From contig BPGK01000001.1 of the NCBI GenBank assembly GCA_026002995.1, positions 1,302,001-1,366,000 on the forward strand: a DNA stretch of 64,000 bases, written 5' to 3'. The translations under genes and the position numbers were made by a program. This document shows positions 42,703 through 52,759 of this stretch, piece after piece (position 1 is the first letter of the stretch; the number at the start of each line of letters is the position of its first letter). The notes under the pieces were generated by a model. It saw only the letters and a list, made by a program, of their open reading frames with translations, did not search any database and was not told the DNA's origin. The stretch is from Gaiellaceae bacterium. Lineage in GTDB: Bacteria > Actinomycetota > Thermoleophilia > Gaiellales > Gaiellaceae.

Positions 42703-45700
42703 GTGAAGGACACAAGAACGCATCTCCAGGAGCTGATGGCCGAGAGGATCCTCGTCCTCGACGGCTCCTGGGGTGTGCTCATCCATCGCCGCGAGCTCTC
42801 CGAGGAGGCCTACCGTGGCGAGCGCTTCCGCGAGCATCCGCAGGACGTCCGGGGTGACCCCGACCTCCTCAACCTGACGCAGCCGAGCATCGTCGCCGAG
42901 ATCCACGACGCCTACTTCGCGGCGGGGGCGGACATCGCGACCACGAACACCTTCACCGCGACGCGAATTGGGCAGGCGGACTACGGACTCGGCGACGCCG
43001 CCGCGGAGATGAGCCTCGCCGGCGCCCGCCTCGCGCGCGCCGCGGCGGACGAGTGGACGCGCCGGACACCCGAGAAGCCACGCTTCGTTGCGGGCTCGGT
43101 GGGGCCGCTGAACGTCTCGCTCTCGCTCTCGCCGAAGGTCGAGGAACCGGCCTACCGTGCGGTCTCCTTCGAGGAAGTCCGCGACGCGTACGCGGAGCAG
43201 ATCGCGGCGCTCCAGGCCGGCGGGGTCGACCTCCTCCTGATCGAGACGATCTTCGACACCCTGAACGCGAAGGCTGCGATCGTCGCTGCGCGGGACGTCG
43301 CGCCGGAGCTCCCGCTCTGGCTCTCCTTCACCGCGGTCGACCGTAGCGGCCGCAACCTCTCCGGGCAGACGCCCGAGGCCTTCTGGATCTCGATCGAGCA
43401 CGCCGAGCCGCTCCTCGTCGGCGTCAACTGCTCGCTCGGCGCGACGGAGATGCGGCCCTTCCTCGAGGAGTTGGCCGCAGTCGCCTCGACGTACGTCGCC
43501 TGCTACCCGAACGCGGGACTGCCGAACGAGCTCGGCCTCCACGACGAGCAGCCGGGGGATACGAGCCGGTACCTGCGCGCGTTCGCCGAGGACGGGCTCG
43601 TGAACGTCGTCGGCGGCTGCTGCGGGACGACGCCCGAGCACGTTCGCGAGATCGCACGTAGCGTCGAGGGGCTGCCGCCGCGTCGCCCGCCGGAGCGCTC
43701 GCGGTTGCCGCGCTTCTCCGGTCTCGAGCCCTTCGTGATCAGTCCCGACACCGGGTTCGTCGTCGTCGGAGAGCGGACGAACGTCACCGGGTCCGCCCGC
43801 TTCCGCCGCCTTATCGAGGCCGACGACTTCCAGGGGGCCCTCGACGTTGCGCTCGAACAGGTGCGCGGCGGCGCCAATCTCCTCGACGTGAACATGGACG
43901 CAGACCTGCTCGACGCGGAGCGGGCGATGACCACCTTCCTCAACCTCCTCGCCACCGAGCCGGAGGTCGCTCGCCTGCCGATCATGGTGGACAGCTCGCG
44001 CTTCTCCGTGCTCGAGGCGGGTCTCAGGTGTCTCCAGGGGAAGGGCGTCGTCAACTCCCTCTCCCTCAAGGAGGGCGAGGAGACGTTCCTCGAGCAGGCG
44101 AGGATCGTCCGCCGGTACGGGGCGGCCGTGGTCGTGATGGCGTTCGACGAGCGCGGGCAGGCGGAGACGGTCGAGCGGAAGGTCGAGATCCTCGGACGGG
44201 CGTACGACCTCCTCGTCCAGCGAGTCGGCTTCCCTCCGGAGGACGTCATCCTCGACCCGAACGTGCTCGCGGTCGCGACCGGCATCGAGGAGCACCAGGG
44301 CTTCGCGAAGGCGTTCCTCGACGCCATTCCCCTCCTCAAGGAGCGGTGCCCGGGCGCGCTCGTCTCCGGTGGCATCTCGAACCTCTCCTTCGCCTTCCGT
44401 GGCAACGACGTGGTGCGCGAGGCGATGCACGCGGCCTTCCTCTACCACGCGATCCGTGCCGGTCTCGACCTCGGCATCGTCAACGCCGGTCAGCTCGCAG
44501 TGGTCGAGGACATCGAGCCCGAGCTGCTCGAGCGAGTGGAGGACGTGCTCTTCGACCGCCGGCCCGACGCGACCGAGCGGCTCGTCGAGCACGCGCGCTC
44601 GGTCACCGGTGCCGCGAGGCAGCGAGAGCTCGACCTCTCCTGGCGGGAGGCGTCGGTCGAGGAGCGGCTCGCGCACGCGCTCGTGCACGGGATCGTCGAC
44701 TTCATCGAGGAGGACGTCGAGGAGGCGAGGCGCTCGGCTGCGCGCCCGCTCGACGTGATCGAGGGACCGCTCATGGACGGGATGAAGATCGTCGGCGACC
44801 TCTTCGGCGCGGGGAAGATGTTCCTCCCGCAGGTGGTGAAGAGCGCGCGGGTGATGAAGCGCGCCGTCGCCTACCTGGAGCCCTTCCTCCAGGCGGAGTC
44901 GACCGAGCGGAAGGCCGCCGGCCGCGTCGTGCTCGCGACGGTGAAGGGCGACGTGCACGACATCGGGAAGAACATCGTCGGCGTCGTCCTGGCCTGCAAC
45001 GGGTACGAGGTCGTCGACCTCGGGGTCATGGCGCCCGCCGATCGCATCCTCGAGGTGGCAGTCGAGGAGGACTGCGACGTGGTCGGGCTCTCGGGCCTCA
45101 TCACGCCCTCGCTGGACGAGATGGTGCACGTGGCGCGCGAGATGGAGCGCCGGGGGCTCGAGCTGCCGCTCCTGATCGGGGGCGCCACGACGTCGCGCCA
45201 GCACACTGCCGTCCGGATCGCCCCGGAGTACTCGGGGCCGACCGTCCACGTCCTCGACGCCTCCCGTGTCACCGGCGTCGTGAGCGCGCTCCTCGACCGA
45301 GAACGCCGGATCCTCCTCGACCGCGAGAACCGGGCCGAGCAGGAGCGGCTCCGCGCGCTCCACGCCGAGCGGGGGAGCAAGCCTCTGCTCGCGCTCGCCG
45401 AGGCGCGCGCGCGGCGGACGCCGATCGAGTGGCGGGCGGAGGATCTCGCGATCCCGGCCTTCACCGGCGTCCGGCTCGTCGAGCTGGAGGTCGGCGAGCT
45501 CCGACGCTACATCGACTGGCAGTTCTTCTTCCACGCCTGGGAGCTCAAGGGGCGGTACCCGGCAATCCTCGACGACCCCGTCAAAGGGGCCGCGGCGCGC
45601 GAGCTCCTGGAGGCGGCGAACGCGCTGCTCGACGAGATCGCGACCGAGGGCTCGCTCCGGGCCCGTGGCGTCTACGGCTTCTGGCCCGCGCGAGCGGAGG

Positions 45701-46353
45701 GCGACGACATCGTGCTCGACGGGGGCCTCCGCTTCCCGATGCTGCGTCAACAAGCCGATCACGGCGACACGCGCCCGAACCGCTCGCTCGCCGACTACGT
45801 CGCTCCGGCGGAGACCGGTCTCGCCGATCACGTCGGCGCGTTCGCGGTCGCGATCCACGGGGCCGACGAGCTTGCCGAGCGATTCGTCGCCGAGCGCGAC
45901 GACTACCGGGCGATCATGGTCAGGGCGCTCGCCGACCGCCTCGCGGAGGCGTTCGCGGAGAAGCTCCACGAGACCGCTCGGCGCGAGTGGTACGCGCCCG
46001 ACGAGGCGCTGTCGGGGGAGGACCTGATCCGGGAGCGCTTCCGTGGGATCCGCCCGGCGTTCGGCTACCCGGCGTGCCCGGATCACTCCGAGAAGCGGCG
46101 ACTGCTGACGCTCCTTCGTGCCGAGCGGGTCGGCATCGGGCTCACGGAGTCGTGCGCGACGACGCCGCCGGCGAGCGTCAGCGGGATCTACCTCGCGCAT
46201 CCGCAGGCGCGGTACTTCTCGGTCGGGCGGATCGACCGCGACCAGGTCGCCGACTACGCCGAGCGGAAGGGGATCGCGATCGACGAGGCCGAGCGCTGGC
46301 TCGGGCCCAACCTCGCGTACGAGCCATCGCCGGACGGGCGTCGCGCCGTCTGA
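42703..46353 (+). CDS. metH: Cobalamin-dependent methionine synthase
   Basis: The 1216-residue protein transfers the methyl group from 5-methyltetrahydrofolate to homocysteine through methylcobalamin. All four modules are present. The homocysteine domain has zinc cysteines in VGVNCSLG and [10 protein letters not shown]. The pterin domain has [16 protein letters not shown] and [13 protein letters not shown]. The cobalamin domain has [20 protein letters not shown] with the cobalt-ligand histidine. The reactivation domain has [15 protein letters not shown]. The GTG start at 42703 lacks a Shine-Dalgarno and lies just after the leader hairpin, fitting control at translation or by termination. No metE is seen in the window. 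Confidence 0.97.
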   Translation: MKDTRTHLQELMAERILVLDGSWGVLIHRRELSEEAYRGERFREHPQDVRGDPDLLNLTQPSIVAEIHDAYFAAGADIATTNTFTATRIGQADYGLGDAAAEMSLAGARLARAAADEWTRRTPEKPRFVAGSVGPLNVSLSLSPKVEEPAYRAVSFEEVRDAYAEQIAALQAGGVDLLLIETIFDTLNAKAAIVAARDVAPELPLWLSFTAVDRSGRNLSGQTPEAFWISIEHAEPLLVGVNCSLGATEMRPFLEELAAVASTYVACYPNAGLPNELGLHDEQPGDTSRYLRAFAEDGLVNVVGGCCGTTPEHVREIARSVEGLPPRRPPERSRLPRFSGLEPFVISPDTGFVVVGERTNVTGSARFRRLIEADDFQGALDVALEQVRGGANLLDVNMDADLLDAERAMTTFLNLLATEPEVARLPIMVDSSRFSVLEAGLRCLQGKGVVNSLSLKEGEETFLEQARIVRRYGAAVVVMAFDERGQAETVERKVEILGRAYDLLVQRVGFPPEDVILDPNVLAVATGIEEHQGFAKAFLDAIPLLKERCPGALVSGGISNLSFAFRGNDVVREAMHAAFLYHAIRAGLDLGIVNAGQLAVVEDIEPELLERVEDVLFDRRPDATERLVEHARSVTGAARQRELDLSWREASVEERLAHALVHGIVDFIEEDVEEARRSAARPLDVIEGPLMDGMKIVGDLFGAGKMFLPQVVKSARVMKRAVAYLEPFLQAESTERKAAGRVVLATVKGDVHDIGKNIVGVVLACNGYEVVDLGVMAPADRILEVAVEEDCDVVGLSGLITPSLDEMVHVAREMERRGLELPLLIGGATTSRQHTAVRIAPEYSGPTVHVLDASRVTGVVSALLDRERRILLDRENRAEQERLRALHAERGSKPLLALAEARARRTPIEWRAEDLAIPAFTGVRLVELEVGELRRYIDWQFFFHAWELKGRYPAILDDPVKGAAARELLEAANALLDEIATEGSLRARGVYGFWPARAEGDDIVLDGGLRFPMLRQQADHGDTRPNRSLADYVAPAETGLADHVGAFAVAIHGADELAERFVAERDDYRAIMVRALADRLAEAFAEKLHETARREWYAPDEALSGEDLIRERFRGIRPAFGYPACPDHSEKRRLLTLLRAERVGIGLTESCATTPPASVSGIYLAHPQARYFSVGRIDRDQVADYAERKGIAIDEAERWLGPNLAYEPSPDGRRAV

Positions 46354-46415
46354 ACCGGCCGAGGCCGTTCGGGACCTGGCCGAAACGTCCAGTAGAAGCG
46401 CGCCGCACGAGGTGC

Positions 46416-46421
46416 TAGCGT
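46416..46421 (+). promoter_or_regulatory. -10 box, leaderless promoter of MFS gene
   Basis: TAGCGT is followed by 9 nt and the GTG start at 46431. Confidence 0.4.
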
Positions 46422-46430
46422 CGGCGGGCA

Positions 46431-47885
46431 GTGGCGCCTCCGTCTCGCCTCGGCCTCCTGCGTCGCTCGCCGGACTTCGGGCTCCTCTTCCTCGCGACGG
46501 CGGGCTCGGCCTTCGGTACGTACGTCGCCGCGATCGCGCTCGTCGTCCACGTCAAGGAGCAGACCGGGTCGGGCCTCTGGGTCGCCGCGCTCCTGATCGC
46601 GGAGTTCGCGCCGATCGTCGTCATCGGGCTTCTGTTCGGCCCTCTCGTCGACCGTCTGTCGCGGCGCTGGCTGATGGTCGTCTCCGACGGCGTCCGCGTC
46701 GCGCTCTTCGTCGCGCTCATCTTCGTCCACGACCCGGTGGCGATCGTGGCCGTCGCCGCGCTCGTCGGCATCGCGACGGGGTTCTTCCGCCCGGCCGTCT
46801 ACGCCGGCCTCCCGAACCTCGTGGACGACGAGGAGCTCACGAATGCGAACTCGCTGCTCCAGACCGTCGAGACGCTCGCGTGGATGATCGGCCCCATCCT
46901 CGCCGGCCTGCTCCTGACCGTGACTTCTCCTTCGATCCCGTACGCGCTGAACGCGGTCACCTTCCTCGTCTCGGCGTACCTCATCTACCGCATCCCCGAA
47001 GGCAGGCTCCGCTCGCAGGAGTCGCTCACCGCCGGGCACTGGCGCGACGTCGCCGACGGCCTGCGGTTGGTTGCACTCGCGCCTCCGCTGCGGGCCGTCC
47101 TCGTCGTGTGGAGCGCGGTGCTCGTCGGGAGCGCGGCCGTCAACGTCGCCGAGGTCTTCTTCGCCCAAGACGTCCTACGCGCGGGCGACGTCGGCTTCGG
47201 CGTCATCGTCGGAGCGTCCGGAGTCGGCCTCGCCATCGGAAGCTACCTCGCCGCTCCCGCGATCGGGCGCGTCGGCCTCCGCCGCCACTACGTCGGATCG
47301 ATCGCGCTCATGGGCTTCGGCTGGGCCGGCGCGGCGTTCTCGACCTCGATCTACGCCGCGGTCCCATTCGTCGTCGCTGCGACGATCGGGAACGGCGCCG
47401 CCATCGTCGCGAACCAGCTCTTCGTCCAGCGGGGCGCCAGCGACCGCTACCGCGGCCGGGCGCTCGCGACGATCATGAGCGCGAACTACGCCGTCCTCGG
47501 TGTCGCGATGGCCCTCGCCGGGTTTGCGACGGACGCGTACGGCGCGCGGGCAGTCTGGATAGCCTCGGCCGCGATCTTCTTCGGCGCCTCGCTCGTCGCG
47601 CTCGCGATGACGCGCTGGCTGCGCGGCGCTCGCGAGGAGCGCCTGCTCGAGACCTACGCCGAAGCGGCCGAGGCGTCGCTCGCCCGCCGCGGCGAGCGTC
47701 GCGCGCCGCGCTCGCTGCCGCTCGCCGAGGATGAGCCGGCCAGCGGGTTGGAGCGCATCGCGGCGCTCCTCGAGGAGATCGAGGAACGGCGGGAGGCCGA
47801 GTCGCGGCGGCCTGCGCAGACGGCGACGCAGCGTCTCTCGCAGACGGGCGCGGCGGGTTCAGTGGAGGCCGGCATCGAGCCGTAA
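46431..47885 (+). CDS. MFS transporter (MFS_3/enterobactin-exporter-like)
   Basis: The 484-residue protein has twelve predicted membrane helices in two halves. The loop after helix 2 reads GPLVDRLSRRWLMVVSDGVR, the major-facilitator G-x-x-x-D-R-x-x-R-R motif in its usual place, and PAVYAGLPNLVDDEELTNAN is typical of MFS_3 exporters. The cytosolic C-terminal tail of about 75 residues is charged and helical (LERIAALLEEIEERREAESR). The substrate cannot be read from sequence; drug or siderophore export is usual for the family. Transcribed from its own likely leaderless promoter. Confidence 0.9.
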   Translation: MAPPSRLGLLRRSPDFGLLFLATAGSAFGTYVAAIALVVHVKEQTGSGLWVAALLIAEFAPIVVIGLLFGPLVDRLSRRWLMVVSDGVRVALFVALIFVHDPVAIVAVAALVGIATGFFRPAVYAGLPNLVDDEELTNANSLLQTVETLAWMIGPILAGLLLTVTSPSIPYALNAVTFLVSAYLIYRIPEGRLRSQESLTAGHWRDVADGLRLVALAPPLRAVLVVWSAVLVGSAAVNVAEVFFAQDVLRAGDVGFGVIVGASGVGLAIGSYLAAPAIGRVGLRRHYVGSIALMGFGWAGAAFSTSIYAAVPFVVAATIGNGAAIVANQLFVQRGASDRYRGRALATIMSANYAVLGVAMALAGFATDAYGARAVWIASAAIFFGASLVALAMTRWLRGAREERLLETYAEAAEASLARRGERRAPRSLPLAEDEPASGLERIAALLEEIEERREAESRRPAQTATQRLSQTGAAGSVEAGIEP

Positions 47886-47904
47886 CCGGACGGCGAGGCG
47901 CTGA

Positions 47905-47910
47905 TACCCT
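47905..47910 (+). promoter_or_regulatory. -10 box, leaderless promoter of pheST
   Basis: TACCCT is followed by 9 nt and the pheS ATG at 47920, with no Shine-Dalgarno sequence. Confidence 0.5.
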
Positions 47911-47919
47911 CGCCGTCCC

Positions 47920-48915
47920 ATGAACCCGACCGAGCTCGAGCGCCGTGCCCTGAGCGCCGTCTCCGCGGCCGCGACGAGCGACGAGCTCGAGCGGGCGCGA
48001 GTCGAGTACCTGGGGCGAAAGAGCGAGCTGAAGCTCGCGCTCCGCCAGGTGCGCGACCGCGAGACCGGGATGACCCTGAACGCGCTCCGGGAGCGGCTCG
48101 AGCGCGCGATCGCAGAGCGCGAGGCGGAGCTCGAGCGCGCCGAGCTCGACCGTCGGCTCGCGGAGGAACGGGTAGACGTGACGATGCCCGGCGAGCCCGT
48201 GCCTCGCGGCCACCTCCACCTCATCACGCAGATCCGCCGCGAGGTCGAGGACATCTTCCTCGGGCTCGGGTACACGGTTGTCGACGGGCGAGAGGTCGAG
48301 ACGACGCACTACAACTTCGACGCGCTGAACTTTCCGCCCGGACACCCCTCGCGCTCGCCGCTCATGACGCTCTTCCTCGACGAGGAGACGGTGCTCAGGA
48401 CCGAGACGTCGCCGTCGCAGATCCGGACGATGGAGGCGCAGGAGCCGCCCGTGTACATGGTCTCGCTCGGCCGCGTGTACCGGCGCGACACGCCGGACGC
48501 GACGCACACACCGATCTTTCACCAGGTCGAAGGGCTGGCCGTCGACGAGGGGATCACGCTCGGCGACCTCCTCGGCACGCTCGACTACCTCCTGAAGGCG
48601 CTCTTCGGGGAAGACCGCAGCACCGACTTCCGGATCCACCACTTCCCGTTCACCGAGCCGTCCGTGGAGGCGTACGTCTCCTGCCACCTCTGCGACGGCT
48701 CCGGGTGTACGGTGTGCCGCCACTCCGGTTGGATCGAGGTGGGCGGGTCGGGGATGGTGGATCCGAACCTGTTCGACGTCGTCGGCTACGACAAGGAGCG
48801 CTACACGGGCTTCGCCTTCGGCTGGGGTCTCGAGCGCATCGCCGTCCTCCGCCACGGGATCCCCGACCTGCGCGAGCTGTGGCGCAACGACCCACGGCTC
48901 CTGGAGCAGTTCTGA
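47920..48915 (+). CDS. pheS: Phenylalanine-tRNA ligase alpha subunit
   Basis: The 331-residue catalytic subunit has the N-terminal coiled coil that binds tRNA (YLGRKSELKLALRQVRDRET) and the class II core: GYTVVDGREVETTHYNFDAL, then LLRTETSPSQIR-like VLRTETSPSQIRTM (motif 2) and TGFAFGWGLERIAVLRHGIP (motif 3). The ATG lies 4 nt ahead of pheT's, with 4 nt between stop and start. Expression starts from a leaderless promoter. Confidence 0.96.
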   Translation: MNPTELERRALSAVSAAATSDELERARVEYLGRKSELKLALRQVRDRETGMTLNALRERLERAIAEREAELERAELDRRLAEERVDVTMPGEPVPRGHLHLITQIRREVEDIFLGLGYTVVDGREVETTHYNFDALNFPPGHPSRSPLMTLFLDEETVLRTETSPSQIRTMEAQEPPVYMVSLGRVYRRDTPDATHTPIFHQVEGLAVDEGITLGDLLGTLDYLLKALFGEDRSTDFRIHHFPFTEPSVEAYVSCHLCDGSGCTVCRHSGWIEVGGSGMVDPNLFDVVGYDKERYTGFAFGWGLERIAVLRHGIPDLRELWRNDPRLLEQF

Positions 48916-48919
48916 GGCG

Positions 48920-51214
48920 ATGCGCGCACCGCTCTCGTGGCTTCGCGAGTACGTCACGGTCGACGCCTCGACCGAGGAGCTCGCGCGCCGGCTGTCCGTC
49001 TCCGCGCTCGAGGTGGACCGGATCATCGATGTGGGCGTTGCCGACATCGACGGTAATCTCGACCGCTTCCTCGTCGGCCGCGTGCTCGAGGTCGTCCCGC
49101 ACCCCAACGCCGACCGTCTGCGGGTCTGCCAGGTGGACGTGGGGGAGGGCGACGCTCGTCAGATCGTCTGCGGCGCCTGGAACTTCGACGCCGGCGCCAC
49201 CGTGGCCGTCGCGTTGCCGGGCGCTCTCCTGCCCACGCTCGACGTCCCCCTCGACGAGCGCGAGCTACGCGGCCGGCTCTCGCGCGGGATGATCCTCGCC
49301 GAGGACGAGGTCGGCCTCGGCCCGGACCACGCGGGGATCATGCTCCTGCCCGACACGCTCGAGCCCGGGACTCCGCTCGTCGACGTGCTTCCGATCCGCG
49401 AGCAGGTGCTCGACGTGACGCCGACGATCAACCGCGTCGACCTGCTCTCGATGGTGGGTCTCGCGCGCGAGGTCGCGGCGCTCCTCGACGGAGAGCTCCA
49501 TCCTCCCGAGCCGGAGGACCCGGAGGTCGTCGACCGCGAGCCGGTGGAGGTCGTTGTCGAGGACCCGGAGGGCTGTCCTCGGTACATCGGACGCGTGTTC
49601 CGCGACGTCTCGGTCGGCCCCTCGCCGCAGTGGCTCCGGTCCCGCCTGCACCTCGCCGGGATGCGCTCGATCTCGAACGTCGTCGACGTCACGAACTACG
49701 TCATGCTCGTCTACGGGAGCCCGCTGCACGCGTTCGATCGCTCGAAGCTCTCCGGGGGCAGGATCGTCGTCCGGCGCGCCCGGCCTGGGGAGGCTCTGCG
49801 CACGCTCGACGGCGTGCTGCGAGAGCTCGACCCGCGCGACCTCCTCATCACGGACGGCGAACAGCCGGTTGCGCTCGCCGCGATCATGGGCGGAGAGGAG
49901 AGCGAAGTCGGTACCGAGACGACCGAGGTCCTGCTCGAGGCGGCGAACTTCGAGCCGCTCGGCATCCTGCGCTCCTCCGAGCGACACGCGCTCCGAACGG
50001 AAGGCTCGAACCGCTGGGAGAAGGGCGTCGATCCGCACCTCGCCGAGCCGGCGGCGGTGCTCGCGAGCCGGCTCATCGTCGACCTGTCCGGGGCCAGGCT
50101 GACGGGCCATGTCGACGTGCACTCGGGTCTCCCGGAGCGGCCTGTCGTCCGCTTCCGCCCGACGCGGGCGAGTCGGCTGATCGGGATGGAGGTCGCCGAG
50201 GCCGAGCAGCGGGCGCTCCTGACCCGCTTCGGGTTCGACGTGTCGCCCGAGTGGGAAGTGACGGTGCCGACCTGGCGGGCACGCGACGTGACGCGCGAGG
50301 TGGACGTGATCGAGGAGGTCGCTCGCGCCGTGCTCGATCGCGTCCCTCACACGATGCCGCTTCGCCGCCACGTCCGAGGCCGGCTCACGAAGGAGCAACG
50401 CCTGCGTCGCGTCGTCGAGGACGTCCTCGTCGGGGCGGGTCTCTCGGAGGCGTACACGTGGAGCCTCGTCGCCTCGGATCCGAGACCCGACGCGATTCGG
50501 CTTCCCGATCCGATGAGCGCGGATCAGGCCGTGCTGCGTACGACGATCGTGCCCGGGCTCGTCGCCGCCGCGCGGACGGCGCTCGACGTCGGGGCCGACG
50601 CTGTCCGGCTCTTCGAGATCGCGCGCGTCTACCTCCCGTCGGGCGAGCGGCTTCCGGAGGAGCGCTGGCGGGTCGCGGGCGTCGTCCGCGGCGGCTACGC
50701 GACGGTCAAGGGAGTCCTGGAGACGCTCTACGGCGCTCTCCACCTCGAGCTGCGCGTCGAGCGCGGGGAGCATCCGCTCCTCCACCCGGGCAAGGCTGCG
50801 GTGACGGCCGCGGGCTGGCTCGGCGAGCTCCATCCGACGCTGCTCGAGGGCACCTGGGGCGCCTTCGAGCTCGATCTCGCCGACCTCTTCGCCGCCGTCC
50901 CCGAGCGGGTCGTGTACGAGGACGTGCTCACGTATCCGGCGGTTCGCCAAGACATCGCGGTCGTGGTGGACGAGGAGGTCGAGGTCGGCGCGCTCGTGGA
51001 CGCGGCGCGCGAGGCGGGAGGGACGCTCGTCCGTGAGGCGCGCGTCTTCGACGTGTACCGGGGCGAGCAGGTCGGCACGGGCCAGAAGTCCGTCGCGATC
51101 CACCTCGCCTTCCAGTCTCCCGAGCGGACGCTGACCGACGAGGAGGCGGCGGAGCTCCGGGAACGGATCGTCGCCGCTCTCGCGGAGCGATTCGGCGCTC
51201 GGCTTCGTTCTTGA
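48920..51214 (+). CDS. pheT: Phenylalanine-tRNA ligase beta subunit
   Basis: The 764-residue subunit has an N-terminal domain MRAPLSWLREYVTVDASTEE, a tRNA-binding EMAP-like domain (LEVVPHPNADRLRVCQVDVG), the B3/4 editing domain, B5, and a C-terminal ferredoxin-fold anticodon-binding domain (YPAVRQDIAVVVDEEVEVGA). It is fully usual in length and order. It ends 22 nt before the cupredoxin gene, whose -10 box lies in the gap. Confidence 0.96.
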   Translation: MRAPLSWLREYVTVDASTEELARRLSVSALEVDRIIDVGVADIDGNLDRFLVGRVLEVVPHPNADRLRVCQVDVGEGDARQIVCGAWNFDAGATVAVALPGALLPTLDVPLDERELRGRLSRGMILAEDEVGLGPDHAGIMLLPDTLEPGTPLVDVLPIREQVLDVTPTINRVDLLSMVGLAREVAALLDGELHPPEPEDPEVVDREPVEVVVEDPEGCPRYIGRVFRDVSVGPSPQWLRSRLHLAGMRSISNVVDVTNYVMLVYGSPLHAFDRSKLSGGRIVVRRARPGEALRTLDGVLRELDPRDLLITDGEQPVALAAIMGGEESEVGTETTEVLLEAANFEPLGILRSSERHALRTEGSNRWEKGVDPHLAEPAAVLASRLIVDLSGARLTGHVDVHSGLPERPVVRFRPTRASRLIGMEVAEAEQRALLTRFGFDVSPEWEVTVPTWRARDVTREVDVIEEVARAVLDRVPHTMPLRRHVRGRLTKEQRLRRVVEDVLVGAGLSEAYTWSLVASDPRPDAIRLPDPMSADQAVLRTTIVPGLVAAARTALDVGADAVRLFEIARVYLPSGERLPEERWRVAGVVRGGYATVKGVLETLYGALHLELRVERGEHPLLHPGKAAVTAAGWLGELHPTLLEGTWGAFELDLADLFAAVPERVVYEDVLTYPAVRQDIAVVVDEEVEVGALVDAAREAGGTLVREARVFDVYRGEQVGTGQKSVAIHLAFQSPERTLTDEEAAELRERIVAALAERFGARLRS

Positions 51215-51223
51215 CAGCACAAG

Positions 51224-51229
51224 TACACT
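51224..51229 (+). promoter_or_regulatory. -10 box, leaderless promoter of tandem cupredoxin
   Basis: TACACT is followed by 7 nt and the ATG at 51237. Confidence 0.45.
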
Positions 51230-51236
51230 CTTGGCG

Positions 51237-51932
51237 ATGGTGCGACGTCCCCTCGCCGCAGCCGTAGTGGCGCTGACGGCGGCGCTCCTCGGCGCGGGGA
51301 GCGGCGCGGGCGCGCCGGCGCAGGCGACGAAGCTCGTCGGCACGGTGGGGCCGGGCTTCACGATCACGCTGCGCGACGCGCAGGGCGCAGTCGTTTCGAG
51401 GCTCGACCCGGGGACGTACGAGATCGAGGTGCGCGACCTCGCCGAGGAGCACAACTTCCATCTCCGCGGCCCCGGTGTCGACCGCGCGACGTCGGTCGCC
51501 GGCACGGGCACGGAGACGTGGACCGTGACACTGCGGGACGGCACGTACACGTTCCTCTGCGATCCCCACTCGACGTCGATGCGCGGGACGTTCACGGTCG
51601 GCACGCCGACGAGCAAGCCGCCTCCCCTCGTCGTGACCGCGAAGTCGCGCCTCTTCCTCACTTCCGGGCCCGGCTTCACGATCACCCTGCGCACCGCCGC
51701 CGGGGCCGATGTCAAGCAGATGAAGCTCGGGACGTACACGGTGGTCGTGCGCGATCGCTCGCGGATCCACAACGCGCGCATCGTCGCGCCTGGCTTCAAC
51801 CGCGCGACGACGCTTCCCTTCGTAGGGAATCAGACGTGGAGGGTCAAGCTCGCGAAGCCCGGCACGCTCCGCTTCCTCTGCGACCCGCATGCCCTGACCG
51901 GGATGCGCGGCTCGGCGAAGATCGTCCGCTGA
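51237..51932 (+). CDS. Secreted protein with two cupredoxin domains
   Basis: The 231-residue protein has a signal peptide (LAAAVVALTAALLGAGSGAG) and two consecutive plastocyanin-like domains, each starting G-P-G-F-T-I-T-L-R. Each holds a complete type 1 copper set: His72, Cys108, His111 and Met115 in the first (EEHNFHLRGPG and FLCDPHSTSM), and His178, Cys215, His218 and Met223 in the second (RIHNARIVAPG and FLCDPHALTGM). Domain similarity suggests an internal duplication. It probably carries electrons or stores copper outside the membrane. No copper enzyme is nearby. A TTG at 51231 is an alternative start. Confidence 0.88.
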   Translation: MVRRPLAAAVVALTAALLGAGSGAGAPAQATKLVGTVGPGFTITLRDAQGAVVSRLDPGTYEIEVRDLAEEHNFHLRGPGVDRATSVAGTGTETWTVTLRDGTYTFLCDPHSTSMRGTFTVGTPTSKPPPLVVTAKSRLFLTSGPGFTITLRTAAGADVKQMKLGTYTVVVRDRSRIHNARIVAPGFNRATTLPFVGNQTWRVKLAKPGTLRFLCDPHALTGMRGSAKIVR

Positions 51933-52106
51933 AGCGCTGGCGGCGCGCCTCGGCGGCGCACACCGAGCCGTCTGTGGAAACTGTGGAAAAGGTGTCAGAC
52001 ACCGTTCGAGAGAGGCGTGTGGTTGACGGGAAGCATGGCCATGGCAGACATGTCGTTCACGGACGCGGACGCTCGTGCCCGACGCGTGCGCATCAGGCCT
52101 GCGGGC
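51933..52106. other. Convergent intergenic region with palindromic repeat
   Basis: The 174 bases between two convergent genes contain a 9-bp tandem repeat CTGTGGAAA (51972-51989) and then the GGTGTCAGACACC palindrome. No gene or classical terminator with a T tract is seen. Confidence 0.5.
51991..52003 (+). repeat. Palindromic repeat GGTGTCAGACACC, copy C
   Basis: Third exact copy of the 13-base palindrome found at 18209 and 18386, here between convergent genes. Only the palindrome and one flanking G are shared with the other copies. Confidence 0.8.
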
Positions 52107-52742
52107 TCAGAGCGAGCGGCCCGCCAGGCGCCAGACGGGGCCCTGCGTCGCGACGTTCTCCGTGTCGGAAAGCGCGTGCACGACGCGCACGTGACCGGTG
52201 ATCCCCTCGGCGTCCATGCGCTCGAGGCAGCGCCGTACCATGGGTGCAGCCGTACCGTAGCCGCCGCCGCTCGACGCCCGGAAGCGGAGCACGCTCGACT
52301 CGGGAACCCGGGTCGGGTTGAGCGGCGCTCCGAGCAGCGCGGCGCGGGGTAGGAGCGCACTCGAGTCGAGGTCGAGCTCGCAGAGGAGGTCGCGCCAGCC
52401 GGCCGGGAGCAGCGAGACCTCGCGATCCCACTCCTCGGCCAGGCTTCGGCCTGTCCCGGTGGAGACGTCGGCGCGCTCGGACACATCCGCGCCGAGCAGC
52501 GTGAGAGCACCCCAGATCCGCTTCTCGTCGAGTCGTCGGAGGAGGTTGCGGAGCAACGCGGTCTCGCCGAGATCCCGGCGCACGTGCACTCGCAGCTCGT
52601 CGCCGACGCGGCCCGGACGCAGGCCGAGGAGGACGGCGGCCGCGTCCTCCGGCGCTCCTTCCGGGCGAAACGAGAGCCGAGCCTCGCGCCATCCCGCCGG
52701 GAGGTCGGCCTCGATCTGCTCCCACTGGTCGACGGCGCGCAT
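52107..52742 (-). CDS. Hypothetical protein, 211 aa
   Basis: A soluble protein without recognised domain. It contains two similar halves, each with a tryptophan-rich lead: LPAGWREARLSFR near residue 14 and LPAGWRDLLCELDL near residue 112, followed by a beta-rich stretch. This suggests an internal repeat. The ATG at 52742 lies 9 nt from a TATGCT box on the minus strand that overlaps the -10 box of pdhA on the plus strand. Codon usage fits the genome. Function unknown; shared control with the dehydrogenase complex is possible. Confidence 0.75.
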   Translation of the reverse strand: MRAVDQWEQIEADLPAGWREARLSFRPEGAPEDAAAVLLGLRPGRVGDELRVHVRRDLGETALLRNLLRRLDEKRIWGALTLLGADVSERADVSTGTGRSLAEEWDREVSLLPAGWRDLLCELDLDSSALLPRAALLGAPLNPTRVPESSVLRFRASSGGGYGTAAPMVRRCLERMDAEGITGHVRVVHALSDTENVATQGPVWRLAGRSL

Positions 52743-52751
52743 CGGTCGATC

Positions 52752-52759
52752 AGCATAAT
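52752..52759. promoter_or_regulatory. Shared divergent -10 element
   Basis: The eight bases AGCATAAT contain CATAAT on the plus strand, 9 nt before the pdhA ATG (52769), and TATGCT on the minus strand, 9 nt before the ATG of the hypothetical gene (52742). The two leaderless promoters overlap by 4 bp and cannot easily be used at once. Confidence 0.5.

Noticed and set aside
42649-46200. Open frame of 1183 codons antisense to metH, and similar long antisense frames (for example 7768-11133, 39896-41893, 310-2949)
   Set aside because: They are mirror frames of high-GC genes: compositionally biased to D, R, E, V and A, without domains, and exactly opposite well-conserved proteins.
51211-51229. TTGACA plus TACACT as a classical -35/-10 pair before the cupredoxin gene
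   Set aside because: The spacing is only 7 nt, and TTGACA includes the pheT stop codon. Only the -10 box is retained.
51972-51989. Two adjacent CTGTGGAAA units as a replication-initiator or regulator binding array
   Set aside because: Only two copies, no resemblance to a DnaA-box consensus pair, and not near any relevant gene.
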